A stretch of DNA of 64,000 nucleotides from Paenibacillus caseinilyticus (GTDB taxonomy: Bacteria; Bacillota; Bacilli; Paenibacillales; NBRC-103111). Below the pieces are notes generated by a model, which saw only the letters and a list, made by a program, of their open reading frames with translations, was not told the DNA's origin and made no database searches. Position 1 is the first letter of the stretch; each line of letters opens with the position of its first letter. The stretch is taken from NCBI RefSeq assembly GCF_027533645.1, contig NZ_JAQAGY010000004.1, positions 310,001-374,000 on the forward strand. Reading direction: 5' to 3'. The translations under genes and the position numbers were made by a program. This document shows, piece after piece, positions 27,060-39,166 of the stretch.

Positions 27060-30000
27060 TTAACGAGCCGTTCGAACTGTCGTCTCCGGGGAGGCATAGA
27101 TCGTTACCGTCGCCGATACTCCCGCTGCGGAAGTGACGGTCAAATCAAAGGATACCGGGCCCGGGCCGGTTATTCTCACATTGCCATAGGCATCGATGAG
27201 GATCGAATGGCTGTCATCGCTGATGCCCGAGATGGAGAATGCGGCCCCGAGGACCGGATTATATTTCTGAGCCTCCGCGTTCTCGTACAGAATGCCGTAA
27301 TTGTCCGTCATATTCAATCCGGTGAAGGCGTTAAAGCTGAATCCTTCGTTGTATTCCCTATCGTCCCAGGTCAGCTTGTCGATGCGCAGCGGATCGGCCT
27401 TGACGGTCACGGTCGTGGACAGCGACTTCGTGGACCCGTCGGCTGCTATGAAGCTGACCGATACCTTGGCCGTGCCCGCCTTGTTGCCGATCACATAACC
27501 CGAACCGGCACCGTTCGCAAAGGTATTAACGACGTTCTGGTCGGATGAAGCGACGGACACGATCTGCTTCGGCCGCATGGCGATCGCATCCCCTGCCGCA
27601 TTCTTGGCCGTGTAGGCTACCCCACGCCCGAACTTGCTGTCAGCCCGAAGCTGGCTGTCCTTGGTGAAGGTATAGGTAGCGTCTGTAACGGAATTGTACA
27701 CACTGTCGAATACGGACCCGCTGTCTATCGTATTCCTAAGCGCAGGGATGCTGTTCAGGGAGTACGTCAGATTGGCCGTCGAAGGATCCATGACGTTAAT
27801 TGATCTTTTTAACGTGCTGACCTCCGCCTGATCTTTTAAGATGGTGATCTCAAGTTCCATCCGGTAATCGACAGCCCCTGTATGGTTCAGAGCGGCAAAC
27901 CGGAATTTCTTGTTATTGATCTGGTTTCTCAGGTTCGTCAGCACGGTCGGTTCGCCGCCAATCAGCGCCCGGTTGCCAAGCGCCGCTTCCTTATCCCCGA
28001 TCACCAGTACCGGATGCTCCGTGGATAGCGGGGTGCCGGCAGTCTCGGGAGCAGCCGATGTCAAATCCCCGGTGACCGAATCCGGTGTAGAACTAGCAGG
28101 GCCGTAGGTTTTGGCGGCCATCTGCACCTGATACGTTGAGCCGCCGCTTGCCACGGCATTGCCCTGGTCATCCACACCAATCAGCCTGTCGAGCTGCTTG
28201 CCGTACTGGTCAAGCACCACATAGGTGAATACCGTGGTCGCACCCGGAACCATTCCCTTCAGCGGCGCAGTGACTTCTTTGATACGGTCCGGAACCCGGG
28301 CAGGCTGAACCTGGAAGGTTTTCGAGTCGCTGCTGGTACTGTTCGCTGAAGCAACCAAGACACTGACGGTTACAGAGCCGTTCTTTCGGGCAGGGACCGA
28401 GCCGATCTTGATCTTCCCTCTATGTTCGCCGGCCGTAGCGATCGCTGCCGAGGAATCGTTCGAGCTGATGTGGATCTGCTTCAGGTTCTCCGTGCTCAAG
28501 ATGTCGTCGGTGCTCAGCTTCTGTCCCTGTGCATCGTAGGCGGTAAAAGGGATGTACGCTGCGAGGTCGCCCGCCGCAATGACATCCGCCGGTTCTCCGA
28601 GCTCCACCTTGGCTGCCAGTTTGCCCGGCTTGATCAGCACCGATCCTTCAGCAGCCGCCGCCTGATTCATGAAGGTGAAGCGGAATTCGCCCCCCTTATC
28701 CACATTCCGCGTCAGCGTAATATCCAGGATAGGAAGGCCGTCCCCATCTTCCTCCATCTCATAGGTCAGCCCCTCGAGATCGTCTTTCCACCGCAGCGCA
28801 GGCGTGGCGTCCAGCTCGGTGACCGCGTCGTAATCCATCTGGCTGCCGTATTGATCGTAGAAGGCGAGCCCGAACTTGGCATGGTCCCCCGCGGTCTGAA
28901 TGGCCCGGCCGTCTCCATACTGTACCGCCCCAAGCTCCACCTTGGTCAGGAACGGGCTCGTGCCGACCTTCCATGAGGCGTCTGCGCTCACCCGGCTGTC
29001 TTGGTTCACGACCGAGGCTGTCACCACGCCGGCACCTGACACCGCACCGCTGGAATCGAGCGTTGCGAGCAGGTAACCGTCGGCGCTTCTGGCAAGCTTG
29101 ACGATATCCCCATAAGTGCTGTAATTCCCTGCAGGTATCGTCGCAAGCTCATCATATTGGTTGGTCGCTTTGAGCTTCACGGTGACGTGTGAGGACTGGG
29201 CGACCGTATCGCCCGTGTGGACGAACTCCAGCGTCTTAACGGATTCGTCTTCAGCGGTGAACGTGCCGGAGTTCGTCCCGATGGACGAGGCATCCAGCCC
29301 CCCCAGCGTGACCTTGTATTCTCCGGATCGGAGATTGACGTCAGACAATGTCAGTACGGCGGACTTCTTGTCCTCTGCGAACTTCGCTTCGGCGGCAAGA
29401 GCGGCGGTACCTTGGATCAAGGTGAGTGTGGCTTTCTCTGTATCAACCTCCCGGTCGAAGTCGACCTGGACCTTCCTCACTCCGATCGCCTTCACGGAAG
29501 CGACAGATACCGGCTCCGTCACCTTCGCAGCGGCATAGGCCTGCCTGCCGCCATAAGCCCCGACGACCAGATCGGCCCGGGTAGCCGTCCTGGCCCCGTC
29601 CGCCCCTTCAGGGAGAAGGCGCTGCCCTGCGGCCTGCCGGATGGCATCTTGGTACCAAGGTGTGCCCTGCATATCCGGCGTTATGCCGATGCCTCTCAGC
29701 AGCGCTGCCGCAATCTCCCCTAGGGTCAGCGGGGCACCGGGATCGAAGAGGGTGTCGGACTTGCCGTTCACGAGGCCTGCTTTCTTGGCTGCCTCAATGT
29801 AGGGAAGCGCCCATCCATTCGCTGGATCTTCCGGCAGGACATCGCTGAAGCTTGAAGCGGTTAAGGTGTGGTCGACGGGTACGCCGTAGATTCCGACAAG
29901 CACCTTGGCAAATTGCCCCCGGGTCAGGTTCTCCCCGATCCCGAAGGTATCCGGCCCGGTTCCTTCCAGCACGCCGGCCTTCAGCAGTGCGTCGATCTTG

Positions 30001-30179
30001 GCTCTCAAGGCAGCATCGGTATCCGCCAGATCTTTGTAATCGGCAGACGTCCTGCCTCCGCTCCCGGCGTTTACCGGTGCAGCCGGTCCGGCAGCCGAAT
30101 CGGCGGCCAGGGCAGTGGAGGTGAACATGGTGAATGCCGTCATGGCCGATACGAAGATATGTATGTATTTGTTGTTCAT
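27060..30179 (-). CDS. SLH-domain surface protein (S-layer-like)
   Basis: 1039 residues with a signal peptide (SAMTAFTMFTSTALAADSA). Two clear SLH repeats (about residues 48-100 and 108-162) and a degenerate third (about 170-212) attach it to pyruvylated secondary cell-wall polymer. The remainder is a string of beta-rich Ig-like domains, including a final Big-type domain. It resembles Paenibacillus S-layer proteins. The ATG is preceded by AAAGGGAG. Only 42 bases separate it from the siderophore-exporter gene upstream on the same strand, with no visible terminator, so it may be transcribed from the iron-regulated operon. A structural or cell-surface iron-related role is open. Confidence 0.88.
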   Translation of the reverse strand: MNNKYIHIFVSAMTAFTMFTSTALAADSAAGPAAPVNAGSGGRTSADYKDLADTDAALRAKIDALLKAGVLEGTGPDTFGIGENLTRGQFAKVLVGIYGVPVDHTLTASSFSDVLPEDPANGWALPYIEAAKKAGLVNGKSDTLFDPGAPLTLGEIAAALLRGIGITPDMQGTPWYQDAIRQAAGQRLLPEGADGARTATRADLVVGAYGGRQAYAAAKVTEPVSVASVKAIGVRKVQVDFDREVDTEKATLTLIQGTAALAAEAKFAEDKKSAVLTLSDVNLRSGEYKVTLGGLDASSIGTNSGTFTAEDESVKTLEFVHTGDTVAQSSHVTVKLKATNQYDELATIPAGNYSTYGDIVKLARSADGYLLATLDSSGAVSGAGVVTASVVNQDSRVSADASWKVGTSPFLTKVELGAVQYGDGRAIQTAGDHAKFGLAFYDQYGSQMDYDAVTELDATPALRWKDDLEGLTYEMEEDGDGLPILDITLTRNVDKGGEFRFTFMNQAAAAEGSVLIKPGKLAAKVELGEPADVIAAGDLAAYIPFTAYDAQGQKLSTDDILSTENLKQIHISSNDSSAAIATAGEHRGKIKIGSVPARKNGSVTVSVLVASANSTSSDSKTFQVQPARVPDRIKEVTAPLKGMVPGATTVFTYVVLDQYGKQLDRLIGVDDQGNAVASGGSTYQVQMAAKTYGPASSTPDSVTGDLTSAAPETAGTPLSTEHPVLVIGDKEAALGNRALIGGEPTVLTNLRNQINNKKFRFAALNHTGAVDYRMELEITILKDQAEVSTLKRSINVMDPSTANLTYSLNSIPALRNTIDSGSVFDSVYNSVTDATYTFTKDSQLRADSKFGRGVAYTAKNAAGDAIAMRPKQIVSVASSDQNVVNTFANGAGSGYVIGNKAGTAKVSVSFIAADGSTKSLSTTVTVKADPLRIDKLTWDDREYNEGFSFNAFTGLNMTDNYGILYENAEAQKYNPVLGAAFSISGISDDSHSILIDAYGNVRITGPGPVSFDLTVTSAAGVSATVTIYASPETTVRTAR

Positions 30180-30221
30180 GCTGTGTCTCCCTTTCTAATG
30201 AAACCCAATGAATTCTCTATT

Positions 30222-31676
30222 CTATATGGTTTGCTTGATGGTTTGCTTGGCATGAGCCGCTTGTACCGGCGGATTAGCAGGCTTGGACGCCGGGCGGACG
30301 GCCTCTTCATCTTCCCTGCGGATCGTCAGCGCGAGGCACCACGCCAGAAGCAGGAAGCCGGCGGCTCCCAGCAGCGCCGCTTGGTAGGCGAATCCGGTAG
30401 AAGCGGACGGTGCCGCCGAATCCGCTGCGCCGGCATACGTCATGATGCTGCCAAGCAGGGCAACGCCCAGGGCCGAACCGAGACGGTTCTGTACCTGATA
30501 TAAGGTAGAGGCCTGGCCCATGCTGGCTGCTGGCATGCGCGCGAATGCGAGCAGCTGGACGGCCCCGACCGCGTGCCCCAGCGTGAAGCCGCCGCCGAAC
30601 ATCAACGCGCGGATCAGCCAAGGGCTGGTGTCCGAACGGACCAGACACATCAGCGAGAAGAGGATAACAGCCCCTAATAAGGAGCTCACCATCAGCTTGC
30701 GGGGGCCCAGACGCCGGTTAGACCTGGGCATGAGCTGGGAAGCGGCCATCAAACCGAGCGCCTCCGGGAAGGTGGTGAGTCCCGAAGCCAGCGCCGAAGC
30801 GCCGTACACATCCTGGTACATGAGCGGGAACACATACAGCATCCCGAGCAGTCCGGCCGACAGGCAGAATCCGATAAGTGCTGCCGTGCGGAACAGCCGG
30901 TCTCCCAGCAGCCGGAGCTGCAGCAGCGGCTGGCTCGCGCGGAGCTGGGTAACGACCAGCGCGGCCAGCATGGCGAGCCCTCCCAGACCAGTGAGCACAA
31001 TGGAAGGGGATGTCCAGCCCTGGAATGCTCCTTCGGTCAGCGCATAGATCACCATCGCGAAGCCCGGTCCGCTGAGCAGCAGTCCCGGCAGGTGGAGCCG
31101 CCCGGCGGGTGGCTGCTGCTCCGCTTGGAGCAGCAGCCATCCGATGAGCACGGCGGCCATGCCGACAGGTAGGTTCAAGTAGAAGCACCATCGCCAGGAC
31201 AGCTCCTCGACCAGCAGTCCGCCGATCACCGGCCCGACCGCCGGAGCGGCCGCAATGGGCAGAATCAGCGACCGGGACACCTTGGCCCGCTCCTGGGGAG
31301 GGAACGCGCGGAACAGCATGGCCATGCCCACAGGAGCAACGAGACCGCCTCCGACCCCTTGAATAATGCGGAACAAGGTCAGCTGCTCCAGGCTGGCGGC
31401 CAGCCCGCAGCAGACCGAGGCCGCTGTGAAGAGAGTGATCGCGCTAAGCAGCACCCTCTTCGCGCCGAACCGGTCGCCGAGCCAGCCGGCCACCGGCAGG
31501 GACAGGGCTACCGCGGTGAGATAGCCGATGTTGATACTGCCGGTCTGTGCCGAAGGCACGTGAAGCTCGCTCCCGATGGAGAGCAGCGCCACATTGACGA
31601 TCGTCGCATCCATGGCGACTAGGAACATGGCCGCCACATACACGAGGCGGAGGGTCAGCGTGCCGGATGCCTTCAT
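30222..31676 (-). CDS. DHA2-family MFS exporter, probable siderophore exporter
   Basis: 484 residues from ATG 31676, which overlaps the mbtH stop codon (ATGA), so the genes are coupled. About 14 hydrophobic helices and the motif [27 protein letters not shown] and [16 protein letters not shown] are typical of EmrB/QacA-type drug:H+ antiporters. As the gene directly after dhbF-mbtH it is the natural candidate for secreting the catecholate siderophore; Bacillus subtilis uses the MFS protein YmfE/YmfD-like exporters encoded elsewhere. The C-terminus ends with a short repeated KQTI motif. Confidence 0.88.
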   Translation of the reverse strand: MKASGTLTLRLVYVAAMFLVAMDATIVNVALLSIGSELHVPSAQTGSINIGYLTAVALSLPVAGWLGDRFGAKRVLLSAITLFTAASVCCGLAASLEQLTLFRIIQGVGGGLVAPVGMAMLFRAFPPQERAKVSRSLILPIAAAPAVGPVIGGLLVEELSWRWCFYLNLPVGMAAVLIGWLLLQAEQQPPAGRLHLPGLLLSGPGFAMVIYALTEGAFQGWTSPSIVLTGLGGLAMLAALVVTQLRASQPLLQLRLLGDRLFRTAALIGFCLSAGLLGMLYVFPLMYQDVYGASALASGLTTFPEALGLMAASQLMPRSNRRLGPRKLMVSSLLGAVILFSLMCLVRSDTSPWLIRALMFGGGFTLGHAVGAVQLLAFARMPAASMGQASTLYQVQNRLGSALGVALLGSIMTYAGAADSAAPSASTGFAYQAALLGAAGFLLLAWCLALTIRREDEEAVRPASKPANPPVQAAHAKQTIKQTI

Positions 31677-31909
31677 CCCCCAGCTCCGGCAGACGGAGCC
31701 GATGCGGCAGCTTCCGCCGGCCCGGCCTGCGGGCGCATATCCGTCCAGCGGGTCTCGATATGGCTCAGGCACGCTTCCCGGGAGGCTTGCCCGAATACCT
31801 GCGTCCAGCCTGCAGGCACCAGGGCGAAGGACGGCCAGAGGGAATACTGGCCGAGTTCATTCATCAGGACGACGTAGGTGTCGTCCGCACTTTCAAATGG
31901 GTTGCTCAT
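31673..31909 (-). CDS. mbtH: MbtH-like NRPS adenylation chaperone
   Basis: 78 residues from ATG 31909 (AAAGGAGATCAAGCT upstream). [33 protein letters not shown] and [14 protein letters not shown] are the diagnostic MbtH sequence with the conserved tryptophans. These small proteins bind adenylation domains and are needed for their folding or activity. It follows dhbF by 20 bases and presumably assists it. The last 15 residues are an Ala/Ser/Gly-rich tail beyond the usual family end. Confidence 0.93.
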   Translation of the reverse strand: MSNPFESADDTYVVLMNELGQYSLWPSFALVPAGWTQVFGQASREACLSHIETRWTDMRPQAGPAEAAASAPSAGAGG

Positions 31910-31929
31910 AGCTTGATCTCCTTTGTCGG

Positions 31930-34900
31930 TTAGTGATTTGGTTGGTGAGGCCGGTGCATGGCTTCCAGCTTCTCCGACAGAATGCGTCCGATCTCGGCCA
32001 GCGGGGCCGGCTGGCACAAGTCTTTGTGCCGGCACGCGAGATCATACCGCTCGATCTTCCCTTGGACATAAGGCATCCAGGTATCCGGCGAGATCGGCGT
32101 GAACCAATCGGGAATGACGGTCGAATGGAAGAAAAGCAGATCCCCCTGGAAGACGCCCGGCTTAAACTCCGCCAGAATGCGCACGGAATTGACGTACGTA
32201 TCCTTCAGACTCCGGATCACGGGCGGCTCCAGACTCGCCAGCGCGCTGCCGTCGCTGCGCAGAATCTCGATGGCGCCGTCCATATCCAGAGGCCGGTCGC
32301 CCAGGCTGTCCGGATCGTATCCGCCAAGCGCCAACAGGGCGATGAGCGCTTCTTTCTCGTCCGGCCCTTCGCGCAGGGGCAGGAAGTGGCTTGGGAACGC
32401 ATCGAGCATCACGAGCAAGGCCACCTCTTCCCCCGCTTCCTGGAACAGCTGGGCCAGGGCGTGGGCCACGTTGCCGCCCAGCGACCAGCCGAGCAGATAG
32501 TACGGTCCTTTGGGCTGAACGCTTCGGATGTGGGCCATATAGTCCGCGGCCATCTCCTTCAGACTGCCGGGGAGCACATCCTTGCGGGCAATGCCTCTGG
32601 CCTGCAGCCCGAAGATCGGGTAGTCCGGGCCCAGCGACTTCATCAGCCCTGCGTAGCACCAACTGAGACCCCCTGCCGGGTGGATGCAGAACAGCGGCGG
32701 GCGGGCGCCGCCCGGACGGAGGGGCAGGAGCACTTCCAGCGCTTTCTCGCTGCTCCCTCCCTCCAGCCGCTCCGCGAGTTCCGCTACCGTCGGCGCTTCG
32801 AACAGGGTTCCGATGCCGAGGGAGACCCCGAGGGATTCGCGGATCCGGCTCATCAGCTTCACAGCCAGCAGGGAATGCCCGCCGAGATCAAAGAAGCCTT
32901 CATCGATGCCTACGCGTGCAACATTCAGGGTTTCGGCATACAAGCTGCACAGCATCTCTTCCTGCGGCGTACGCGGCCCTCTGCCGCCGGCCGAACGGGA
33001 GACTTCCGGTGCCGGCAGCGCTTTGCGGTCGAGCTTGCCGTTCACGGTGAGCGGCAGGGTATCTAACTCCACGAAAGCGGACGGTACCATATACCCCGGA
33101 AGTGCATCGGCAGCGGTCTGCCGCAGGACGCTGAGGTCCAGGCTGCCCGCCGTCTCCGAAGAGGCGATCACATAGGCGACGAGGCGCTTGTCCCCCGGCA
33201 CATCCTCGCGGGCTACGACAATCGTCTGCTGTACTCCCGGCGCCTGCGTAAGGACCGCCTCAATCTCGCCGAGCTCGATGCGGAAGCCGCGGATTTTGAC
33301 CTGCTGGTCGGCCCGTCCGATGTAATCCAGCGTGCCGTCCTTGCGCCACCGCGCCAGATCCCCTGTACGGTACATGCGGGAGCCAGGCTCCCCGTACGGA
33401 TTAGCGATGAACCGCTCGGCGGTCAGACCGGGACGCTGCCAATACCCGCGCGCCAGCCCTGCTCCGGAGACGAACATCTCGCCGGTCACACCCGGAGGCA
33501 CATGCTGCATGTGCGAATCGAGCACATACACGCCAAGGTCTGGAATGGCTCCGCCGATCAGGCTGTTCGCCTTGCTCTCGGTCATTTCCTTGGACAGCGG
33601 GTTGTAGCTTACGTGAACCGTCGTCTCGGTAATGCCGTACATATTGACCAGACGCGGAGCATCCTCCGGATGCCGCCCGTACCAGTCGCCGAGCAGGCGC
33701 AGATCCAGGGCTTCTCCCCCGAATACGACATATCGCAGGGCCAGCTTCGCCCCCACCTCCGGATGCTCCCGGTCGGCCTGCATGAGCTGATAGAAGGCGG
33801 AAGGCGTCTGATTCAGTACGGTTACGCGCTCCTCAGCAAGCAGACGGAGGAATTCCTCCGGCGAACGGCTGACGGCATGCGGCACCACGACGAGGCGGCC
33901 GCCGTACAATAGGGCTCCCCACATTTCCCACACGGAGAAGTCGAAGGCGTACGAGTGAAACAGCGTCCATGTGTCTTCCGGTCCGAAGCGGAACCACGCG
34001 TCCGTCGACGTGAACAGCCTGACGACATTGCGGTGCTCGATGACGACGCCCTTGGGCCTGCCGGTGGAGCCGGAAGTATAGATGATATAGGCCGTGTTCT
34101 CGGGCGTCAGCTCCGGATGCCGCTCGGCTCCGGCGGGATTCGTGTCCGGCAGCTGTGCGAGGCTCTGCGCGGTATGCGGATCGTCGAGAATGACCGGCCG
34201 AGAAACACCAAGCTCTTCCAGCACTGCCCTGGTCTGACGGCAGCCGATCACGGAGAGCGGCTGCGTATCCTCCAGCATGTACGCCAGCCGGTCGGCGGGA
34301 TAATCGGGATCCAGGGGCAGGTAGCCTGCTCCGGACTTCAGCACGCCGAGAATGCCGACGAGCATCAGGGCCGAACGAGGCAGTGCCAAGCCGACAATAT
34401 GTCCCGGACCGGCCCCATGGGCCATCAGCAGCCGGGCCACCCGGTTGGCTTGGCGGTTCAGTTCGCTGTACGTGAGAGACTCTTCCCCGTACACCACAGC
34501 AACGGCATCCGGATGGCGCCTCACCTGATCTTCGAACAGATCCGTGAGGCTCACGGTAACCCTGCCCAGCTGGGGCTGGATCCGTCTATACTTCTCTTCT
34601 TCCGGCGTCAGGATGTCCAGCATGCCGATGGATTGATCGGGATGCTGCTCTGCGCGCTCCAGAAGCAGCAGCAGCCGTTCGGCGAACGTCTCTACGGTCT
34701 CCCGCTCATACAGATCGCTGGAATACTCCAGCCAGCCGTCGATCCCGTCCGGTGCCCCCGCGTCCGTGAGGCGCTCGCGGAATTCGATGGTCATGTCGAA
34801 CTTGGCCCGGCCGACCGTATGCAGCATCAGCTCGGAACGGATGCCCGGGAGCTGGAGACGCGGCTCCGGCGTATTCTGGAAGGCCAGCATGATCTGGAAG

Positions 34901-37900
34901 AGCGGGTGTCTTGCACGCGACCGGGGCGGATTAAGCACTTCAACGAGCCGTTCGAACGGCACATCCTGATGCTCGTATGCCGAGAGGTTGGCTGTGCGCA
35001 CGCGTTCCAGCAGTTCCCGGAAGCTCGGGTCGCCCGAGGTATCCGTACGGAGCACCAGCGTATTGATGAACAAGCCGATGAGCCCGCCCAGCGCATCGTC
35101 GCTGCGTCCGGCGATCGGACTGCCGAGGGGAATATCGCTTCCGGCCCCAAGGCGGGTCAGCATTGCGGCAAGAGCCGATTGGATGACCATGAAGAGGCTC
35201 GTCCGCGACTCCCGGGCAAGTAGGGCGAGCCGGCCGTGCAGCACCGGTGGGATGCTCATGCGGATGGTATCGCCATAGTGTGTGGCTTCTGCCGGCCGTG
35301 CAAAGTCCGTCGGCAGCTCCAGCTGGTCCGGCAGCTGCCGGAGCGCCTGCCGCCAATAAGCCGTTTGGCCGGCGATCAGGCTGTCCGCATCGCTCTCGTT
35401 CAGCAGGCGTTCCTGCCATACCGCATAATCCGCGTACTGTACGGATAGCGTTGGCCAGTCAGGCGCTTCTCCCTTGGACCGCGCGGTATAGGCTGTAGAC
35501 AGATCCTGCGTCAGAGGGTGCAGGGACCAGCCGTCACCCGCGATGTGGTGCAGCAGCAGGAGCAGCACGTGCTCTTCCGTCTCCCCGGCGCCCGCTTCCC
35601 CTGCTCCCGGATGTTCGGGGATGATGCGGAACAGAGTAACGCGGAATGCCGGTTCCGCCGCCAGATCAAATCCGTAACGCACCGCGAGCTCAAGCTCTTC
35701 GTCCAGCTCCTTCTCCGTTACCTCAGCTGTAATCAGACCGGGATACGCAGCAGCCGGCTCCAGGATCTGCTGACGGGCCGTTCCATCCTGCTCCGGGAAG
35801 ATCGTGCGGAGGCTCTCATGCCGCCGCACGAGATCGCAGAGCGCTTCCTGAAGCACACCGGAGTCCAGCGGTCCATGAAGACGCGCGACGAGCGGGATGT
35901 TGTAAGTCGGGCTGGGCCCCTCCAGGCAGTTCAGGAACCAGAGCCGCTTCTGGGAGAAGCTCAGCGGGATCTCTTCGGGTCTCTCGGCCGCCCGGATCGG
36001 AGGCCGGGCGGCCGCCGCCTGATCCAGCTTCCTGGCCAATGCCGCGACGGTAGGCGAATCGAACAAGGCGGAGATGCCCACCTCCACGTCCAGCCCGTCG
36101 CGGATGCGGCTCATGAGCCGCCCGGCCAGCAAGGAATGGCCGCCCAGCTCGAAGAAGTCGTCGTCGATCCCGACCGACGGAACCCCCAGCAGCTCCGCGA
36201 ACAGCGAGGCCAGGATTTCCTCCTGCGGTGTGCGGGCCGTCCGCTTCGTTTCGGCCGTATTGTAGCTTGGCGCCGGCAGCGCCTTGCGGTCCAGTTTGCC
36301 GTTGAGCGTCAGCGGCAGCTCGCTCAGGAGCACGACAGCCCCCGGCACCATGTAGTCCGGCAGCATGCCGCCGGCGTACTCCCGCACGGCCGCCGGGTCG
36401 ATGCCTGCCGCTTCCTGCGTTACGGCATAAGCGACAAGCCGCTTGTCGCCGGGCCGGTCTTCCCGGACGACAACTGCAGTCTTGAGGATCCCGGGATAAC
36501 CTGCAATGACCGACTCGATTTCGGAGACTTCGATCCGGAACCCGCGGATTTTGACCTGATGATCGGCCCGGCCGATGTAGTCCAGCGTGCCGTCAGGCAG
36601 CCAGCGGGCCAGGTCGCCCGTACGGTACATCCGCGAGCCCGGAGGCCCGTACGGATTGGCTGTGAACCGTTCGGCCGTCAGGGCCGCCCGGTCCTTGTAG
36701 CCGATCGCCAGGCCCTCCCCTGCTATGTATAGATCTCCTACCGCCCCGGCCGGCAAAGGCTGCAGCCCGCTGTCGAGGATGTAGACCTGCGTATTGCGGA
36801 TCGGTCTGCCGATCGTCGGTTTGACCGTCCCGGGAGGAATATCGTGTACCGTCGACCAGATCGTCGTCTCCGTAGGCCCGTACAGATTCGTTACCGCGCA
36901 GCCCCGGGTCTGCAGCGCATGAAGAAGCTCCGGGGACAGCGCTTCTCCGCCCACCAGTACCCTCAGTCCCTGGAGCGGCGCTTCGGGCCGTTCGGCGAGC
37001 GACTGCCAGAGGGACGGCGTCGCCTGCATCAGGGTGGGAGCCGACTCGGCCAGGAGACGGGACAGCGCGACCGGGTCCTGCACGGTGATTTTGTTCGCTA
37101 CCGTGAGCCGGGCACCGTTCAACAGAGGCAAGAAGATCTCGAGGATGGAAATATCGAAAGCCACGGTCGTGACGGCCAGCAGATGATCTTCGGTGCCGAG
37201 GGAGAGCCCCTCCTGCATGGCGAGCAGGAAGTTCGTCAGGCTGCCGAAGCCAATAACCACACCTTTGGGCATTCCGGTCGACCCGGAGGTATACAGGATG
37301 TAAGCCGGATCCGTGAGGGCAGGCACTGCGTACAGCTTGGCGTCCTCCAGATTCGCGGAAGACAGGGATTCCAGCTCTTCCAGCGTTTGCGCATCATCGA
37401 GAAGCACCTGTCTTGTCCCCTGCAGCTCCGGCAGTCTCCCGGCCGTCTCCCGGACCGTCAGCAGCACGAGCGCCTTGGCATCCTCCAGCATGTAGTGGGT
37501 ACGGTCCGCCGGATATTCGGGATCCAGCGGCAGATAGCCCGCCCCTGTCTTGTGGACGGCGAGCATGCAGACGATCATCTCCATGGAGCGAGGCAGCGAT
37601 AAGGCGATGATCGTCTGAGGTCCTGCTCCGAGACCGATCAGCAGCCGGGCAAGCCGGTTCGCTCGTTCGTTCAGCTCTCTATAGCTGACCGTGTCCCGTT
37701 CATAGGTAACGGCGGCATGCTCCGGGGTCCTAGCCGCCTGCTCTTCGAAGAGCACGCTGGTTCTGGACGCGGCCGGCGGCTGGCACGTATCGTTCCAATC
37801 TTGGAGCACCTTCCGGCGTTCTTCCCCGGAGATCAGCTCCATTCGGCCGATCGGCTCTCCGGGCATGGCTTCTCCCCATGTAGATAAGAACCGGGTGAAA

Positions 37901-39141
37901 CGGCGGAGATGAGCGAGCAGCTCCTCTTCCGAATACAGCCCCGGATGTCCGTCCAGATCGATCTGCAGGCTCCCCTCATCCGTATGCGGATAGATGTGAA
38001 GAGTCAGATCATCCACGGGACCCGCCGACAGATTGGTCTTGCGGCCGGCATAGCCGCCAAAGCGGAGGCTGTTGTCGAACGGCATGATGTTCACAAGCGG
38101 ACCGAACAGCCTCCGGTTATCGCTGACCCGCTTCAGATCCCGGCGCAGCTCTTCGTGCCGGTAGCCCTGATGCTTCCGGATGATGCGCACCTCGCGGGCC
38201 GCCTGCTGTGCCAGTTCGGCAGCGCTCATCCCCGGGCGCACGGACAACCGCAAGGGCAGGATGTTCATCACCATGCCCGGCGTACCGAGAGCCGCCGAGC
38301 CGATGCGTCCCATCATCGGAAATCCGAGAATGACATCCGATGAGCCTGTGAGTCTATGGATATAAGCTGCCGTGGCGGCCAGCACCAGCTCCGGCCACGT
38401 GACGTTGTGGAGCTCGGCGACGGTGCGCAGCCGCGCGGTATGTTCGGGCGTCAGCCGTGCTGACTGCCGGAAGAAGCTTCTCGCGGGACGCTGCGAGCGG
38501 TCAGCGAGGGAGACGGCATCCGGGTCGTCCGCAAAGAGGTTCAGCCAGAACCGGCGGTCCTGCTCCACTTTCTCCGACTTGCGGTACACTTCATCCTCTT
38601 CCAGCACCTGCTGCCATGATCCGAACACGCCGTGCGGAGCCGGCTGCTGGTTCATAGCGGCCGAGTATACTTCTGCCACCCGTTTGGCCAGCAGCCCGAA
38701 GCCATACCCGTCGATCGCGATATGGTGAATCCGCTGATACCAGAGGAAGCGCTCGGTGCCGATCCGGATCAGGGCCTCGGCGAAGAGCGGCCCTTCCGTC
38801 AAGAGGCAAGGGACCGCCAGGTCCCTCTTCATCCAGTCCTGTGCCGCCTGGTAAGGATCGGATTCCCCGCGCAGGTCCAAATACCGGTAGGGAAACTGGG
38901 GCTCATCGCGGGTAATCTGCCAAGGTCCCTCGCCGTCCTCTTCGAACGTCACATGAAGCGCATCCGCTTCGTGGATCACCTGCTTTAGAGCCTGCTCGAA
39001 CCGGTCTGGATCGACAGGTCCGCCTATTTCAATGAACTCCCCCGTGTTGTACATCGGGTTCTCCCTATCAAGCTGCTGGGCAAACCAAATGCCCGCTTGA
39101 GCGCCGGACAGAGGCCGCCGGGTCTGTACTTGGACAAGCAT
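31930..39141 (-). CDS. dhbF: Bacillibactin-type NRPS, Gly-Thr dimodule with thioesterase
   Basis: 2403 residues, organised C-A-PCP-C-A-PCP-TE. Condensation domains carry HHIAIDG (about residue 140) and LHHIAGDG. The first adenylation domain has pocket residues read by GrsA numbering as D-I-L-Q-L-G-L-I-W, the glycine code; the second reads D-F-W-N-V-G-M-V-H, the threonine code. Carrier domains have [12 protein letters not shown] and [12 protein letters not shown], whose serines take phosphopantetheine. The thioesterase has [13 protein letters not shown]. It should join dihydroxybenzoate, Gly and Thr and cyclotrimerise the product. It sits in the dhbACEBF order known from Bacillus, with mbtH next. 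Confidence 0.96.
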   Translation of the reverse strand: MLVQVQTRRPLSGAQAGIWFAQQLDRENPMYNTGEFIEIGGPVDPDRFEQALKQVIHEADALHVTFEEDGEGPWQITRDEPQFPYRYLDLRGESDPYQAAQDWMKRDLAVPCLLTEGPLFAEALIRIGTERFLWYQRIHHIAIDGYGFGLLAKRVAEVYSAAMNQQPAPHGVFGSWQQVLEEDEVYRKSEKVEQDRRFWLNLFADDPDAVSLADRSQRPARSFFRQSARLTPEHTARLRTVAELHNVTWPELVLAATAAYIHRLTGSSDVILGFPMMGRIGSAALGTPGMVMNILPLRLSVRPGMSAAELAQQAAREVRIIRKHQGYRHEELRRDLKRVSDNRRLFGPLVNIMPFDNSLRFGGYAGRKTNLSAGPVDDLTLHIYPHTDEGSLQIDLDGHPGLYSEEELLAHLRRFTRFLSTWGEAMPGEPIGRMELISGEERRKVLQDWNDTCQPPAASRTSVLFEEQAARTPEHAAVTYERDTVSYRELNERANRLARLLIGLGAGPQTIIALSLPRSMEMIVCMLAVHKTGAGYLPLDPEYPADRTHYMLEDAKALVLLTVRETAGRLPELQGTRQVLLDDAQTLEELESLSSANLEDAKLYAVPALTDPAYILYTSGSTGMPKGVVIGFGSLTNFLLAMQEGLSLGTEDHLLAVTTVAFDISILEIFLPLLNGARLTVANKITVQDPVALSRLLAESAPTLMQATPSLWQSLAERPEAPLQGLRVLVGGEALSPELLHALQTRGCAVTNLYGPTETTIWSTVHDIPPGTVKPTIGRPIRNTQVYILDSGLQPLPAGAVGDLYIAGEGLAIGYKDRAALTAERFTANPYGPPGSRMYRTGDLARWLPDGTLDYIGRADHQVKIRGFRIEVSEIESVIAGYPGILKTAVVVREDRPGDKRLVAYAVTQEAAGIDPAAVREYAGGMLPDYMVPGAVVLLSELPLTLNGKLDRKALPAPSYNTAETKRTARTPQEEILASLFAELLGVPSVGIDDDFFELGGHSLLAGRLMSRIRDGLDVEVGISALFDSPTVAALARKLDQAAAARPPIRAAERPEEIPLSFSQKRLWFLNCLEGPSPTYNIPLVARLHGPLDSGVLQEALCDLVRRHESLRTIFPEQDGTARQQILEPAAAYPGLITAEVTEKELDEELELAVRYGFDLAAEPAFRVTLFRIIPEHPGAGEAGAGETEEHVLLLLLHHIAGDGWSLHPLTQDLSTAYTARSKGEAPDWPTLSVQYADYAVWQERLLNESDADSLIAGQTAYWRQALRQLPDQLELPTDFARPAEATHYGDTIRMSIPPVLHGRLALLARESRTSLFMVIQSALAAMLTRLGAGSDIPLGSPIAGRSDDALGGLIGLFINTLVLRTDTSGDPSFRELLERVRTANLSAYEHQDVPFERLVEVLNPPRSRARHPLFQIMLAFQNTPEPRLQLPGIRSELMLHTVGRAKFDMTIEFRERLTDAGAPDGIDGWLEYSSDLYERETVETFAERLLLLLERAEQHPDQSIGMLDILTPEEEKYRRIQPQLGRVTVSLTDLFEDQVRRHPDAVAVVYGEESLTYSELNRQANRVARLLMAHGAGPGHIVGLALPRSALMLVGILGVLKSGAGYLPLDPDYPADRLAYMLEDTQPLSVIGCRQTRAVLEELGVSRPVILDDPHTAQSLAQLPDTNPAGAERHPELTPENTAYIIYTSGSTGRPKGVVIEHRNVVRLFTSTDAWFRFGPEDTWTLFHSYAFDFSVWEMWGALLYGGRLVVVPHAVSRSPEEFLRLLAEERVTVLNQTPSAFYQLMQADREHPEVGAKLALRYVVFGGEALDLRLLGDWYGRHPEDAPRLVNMYGITETTVHVSYNPLSKEMTESKANSLIGGAIPDLGVYVLDSHMQHVPPGVTGEMFVSGAGLARGYWQRPGLTAERFIANPYGEPGSRMYRTGDLARWRKDGTLDYIGRADQQVKIRGFRIELGEIEAVLTQAPGVQQTIVVAREDVPGDKRLVAYVIASSETAGSLDLSVLRQTAADALPGYMVPSAFVELDTLPLTVNGKLDRKALPAPEVSRSAGGRGPRTPQEEMLCSLYAETLNVARVGIDEGFFDLGGHSLLAVKLMSRIRESLGVSLGIGTLFEAPTVAELAERLEGGSSEKALEVLLPLRPGGARPPLFCIHPAGGLSWCYAGLMKSLGPDYPIFGLQARGIARKDVLPGSLKEMAADYMAHIRSVQPKGPYYLLGWSLGGNVAHALAQLFQEAGEEVALLVMLDAFPSHFLPLREGPDEKEALIALLALGGYDPDSLGDRPLDMDGAIEILRSDGSALASLEPPVIRSLKDTYVNSVRILAEFKPGVFQGDLLFFHSTVIPDWFTPISPDTWMPYVQGKIERYDLACRHKDLCQPAPLAEIGRILSEKLEAMHRPHQPNH

Positions 39142-39166
39142 GCTTGCATGCCTCCTCTCTTCTTAG

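Noticed and set aside
31933..37602. Several long plus-strand open frames antisense to dhbF
   Set aside because: They lack ribosome sites and protein-family features; dhbF on the other strand is fully supported by NRPS motifs.
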